Assembly: GCA_016709875.1 (NCBI GenBank)
Contig: JADJLZ010000010.1
Location: 124,001 to 188,000, forward strand
Length of the DNA: 64,000 nt
Direction of reading: 5' to 3'
DNA from: Planctomycetota bacterium
GTDB taxonomy: Bacteria > Planctomycetota > UBA1135 > GCA-002686595
Shown here in pieces: positions 63,047 through 64,000 of this stretch (its first letter is position 1; each line of letters begins with the position of its first letter). The translations under genes and the position numbers were made by a program. A model generated the notes under the pieces. That model was not told where the DNA came from, did not search any database, and saw only the letters and a program-made list of their open reading frames with translations.

Positions 63047-63946
63047 ATGCGAGCGGGCTTGGCAGCCCTGCTCCTCGGATTCGCTTCGTGCTGCGAACGC
63101 GAACTCGATTCCGTTGCGCCCTGCTATGCAGGCTCGGCGCAAACTCGCTACGAGGGCACGCTCGTGGGCGAGGACGGCGGGCGCATGCTGGCCGAGGGCA
63201 TCTGGCGTTTCTACTGGAGCAACGGAAAGCTCCAGGCGCTCGGCGAGTTCCGCGATGGCGAACCGCCGGGCGCCGCGGACGAACTCGATGAGCGCACACA
63301 GGTCCCGCGCGAGGGCCGCTCCGGCCACTGGCGCGAGTGGAGCTCCGAGGGCGTGCTGCTCTTCGAAGGCTGCTATGTCGCGGGCCTGCGCTCGGGACGC
63401 TGGACGAGCTGGTATCCCGACGGGACGCTGCGCGCGCGCGGGGACTACGTCGCCGGCAAGGAGAACGGCGTGCGCTGCACCTGGCACCCGAACGGTGCGC
63501 TCGCCACACGCGGGAGCTACGACTACGCCCGCAAGTCCGGCGTGTACCTGGAGTGGGATCCAGACGGCGTGCTGCGCCAGCGATCCGTGTGGGAGCTCGG
63601 AGAGCGCGAGGGGCTGGGCTGTGCCTGGGACGAGGCCGGCGTACGGCGCGAGGAGGCGGAGTACCACGACGGCCTGCTCGACGGCACGCGCAGCCTGTGG
63701 AACGTGCAGGGTGAGCTCACCTGCATCTCGCGCTACTCGGCCGGTGAGCTCGAAGGCGAGGAACGCCTCTTCCATCCGAACGGACAGGTGCGCGTGTGCG
63801 GCAGCTACGAACACGGCGAGCCGATCGGCACGTGGAGGGCCTGGGACGAGGGCGGGACGCAGATCTGGTCGCGCGAGGAGCGGTTGCCGCGCGCCGCGCG
63901 CGCTGAACTCGCCGCGAAGCTCGAGAAGCGCCAAACCGGCAAGTAG
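63047..63946 (+). CDS. MORN-repeat (YwqK-like) lipoprotein
   Basis: The 299-residue product has a lipoprotein signal (RAGLAALLLGFASC, lipobox FASC) and a chain of MORN_2-type repeats, each with the pattern W..W...G.L...G.Y..G...G, for example GRWTSWYPDGTLRARGDYVA, GVRCTWHPNGALATRGSY and GLGCAWDEAGVRREEAEYHD. YwqK in Bacillus subtilis is annotated as an antitoxin of the YwqJ system, but most lipid-anchored MORN-repeat proteins are simply of unknown function, and no toxin gene is adjacent here. ATG 63047 is chosen because it opens the signal; ATG 63029 is possible. The region between the IS right end and this gene is about 140 bp, so the IS may have changed its promoter. Confidence 0.72.
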   Translation: MRAGLAALLLGFASCCERELDSVAPCYAGSAQTRYEGTLVGEDGGRMLAEGIWRFYWSNGKLQALGEFRDGEPPGAADELDERTQVPREGRSGHWREWSSEGVLLFEGCYVAGLRSGRWTSWYPDGTLRARGDYVAGKENGVRCTWHPNGALATRGSYDYARKSGVYLEWDPDGVLRQRSVWELGEREGLGCAWDEAGVRREEAEYHDGLLDGTRSLWNVQGELTCISRYSAGELEGEERLFHPNGQVRVCGSYEHGEPIGTWRAWDEGGTQIWSREERLPRAARAELAAKLEKRQTGK

Positions 63947-63977
63947 CGCTCGACGCGGATGCTGTATCCTCCGCCGC

Positions 63978-64000
63978 GTGGCAAAAGGCAGATCCACTCG
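63978..64000 (+). CDS. Possible start of another gene, cut by the window end
   Basis: GTG at 63978 opens a frame (VAKGRST) that runs off the window. Only seven codons are visible, so the call is tentative and no function can be given. Confidence 0.2.

Noticed and set aside
63047..63946. YwqK-like protein as antitoxin of a toxin-antitoxin system
   Set aside because: No adjacent toxin-like gene is seen, and lipid-anchored MORN-repeat proteins are usually not antitoxins.

Overview
The window is very GC-rich (third codon positions are mostly G or C, so many long antisense frames are spurious) and almost fully coding. Several features point to a member of the Planctomycetota, probably a relative of the marine isolates with large, high-GC genomes: an alternative complex III operon, two glycosyl-hydrolase-like family 10 (GHL10) proteins, a large secreted repeat protein ending in a Cys-rich CPCGN-type C-terminal domain, many lipoproteins, sulfatase-like hydrolases and a DUF1570-like metallopeptidase. 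This placement is inferred from gene content only; the window has no rRNA or tRNA.

Layout. 1-2296 (minus): actB (truncated by the window edge) and actA of alternative complex III. 2689-10147 (plus): a lone pstB, a membrane PAS/GAF histidine kinase, a soluble hybrid kinase with three receiver domains, and nagB. 10190-13557: a serine hydrolase, then the minus-strand lemA-ygcG-TPM operon. 13613-16494: a visibly less GC-rich segment of about 2.7 kb carrying a small Cys-rich secreted protein and a large anchored protein of unknown function. It is bracketed by an 84-bp direct repeat that is the 3' end of the neighbouring GHL10 gene, so it looks inserted. 16413-20687 (minus): GHL10 protein, zinc-ribbon/DUF2500-like membrane protein, large carboxypeptidase-regulatory-like protein. 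20794-26778 (plus): ROK-like kinase, SSS-type symporter, a second GHL10 lipoprotein, an EEP hydrolase and a pirin. 26859-33019 (minus): a small hypothetical protein, lysA, a DapB/Ord-like dehydrogenase, a DUF1570-like peptidase and a GT39-TPR membrane protein. 33052-39746 (plus): six-hairpin glycosidase-like protein, ribokinase-family kinase, cyanophycinase-like lipoprotein and the giant repeat protein. 39806-43665 (plus): a DUF2339 membrane protein with an in-frame stop near its N-terminus, and an aldo/keto reductase. 43649-46233: NhaD-type antiporter (minus) and an HtrA-like protease (plus).

46304-54426 (plus) is the most striking functional unit: PTS EIIC, EIIB, a single-chain HPr-EI-EIIA phosphotransfer protein and a secreted GH38 alpha-mannosidase, tightly packed. 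Together they look like a self-contained sugar PTS whose substrate is released by the mannosidase. 54434-60907 (minus) is a glycan operon: a polyprenyl-phosphate-type GT2, WecD-like acetyltransferase, WecE-like aminotransferase, two tandem sulfatase-like lipoproteins and a methyltransferase. A second GT2 diverges at 61004. A decayed insertion sequence with about 30-bp terminal inverted repeats follows it (61745-62909), and a MORN-repeat lipoprotein closes the window.

No CRISPR array, tRNA, rRNA or replication origin was seen. Start codons were chosen from signal peptides, Shine-Dalgarno-like sequences and overlaps; those without such support are flagged.
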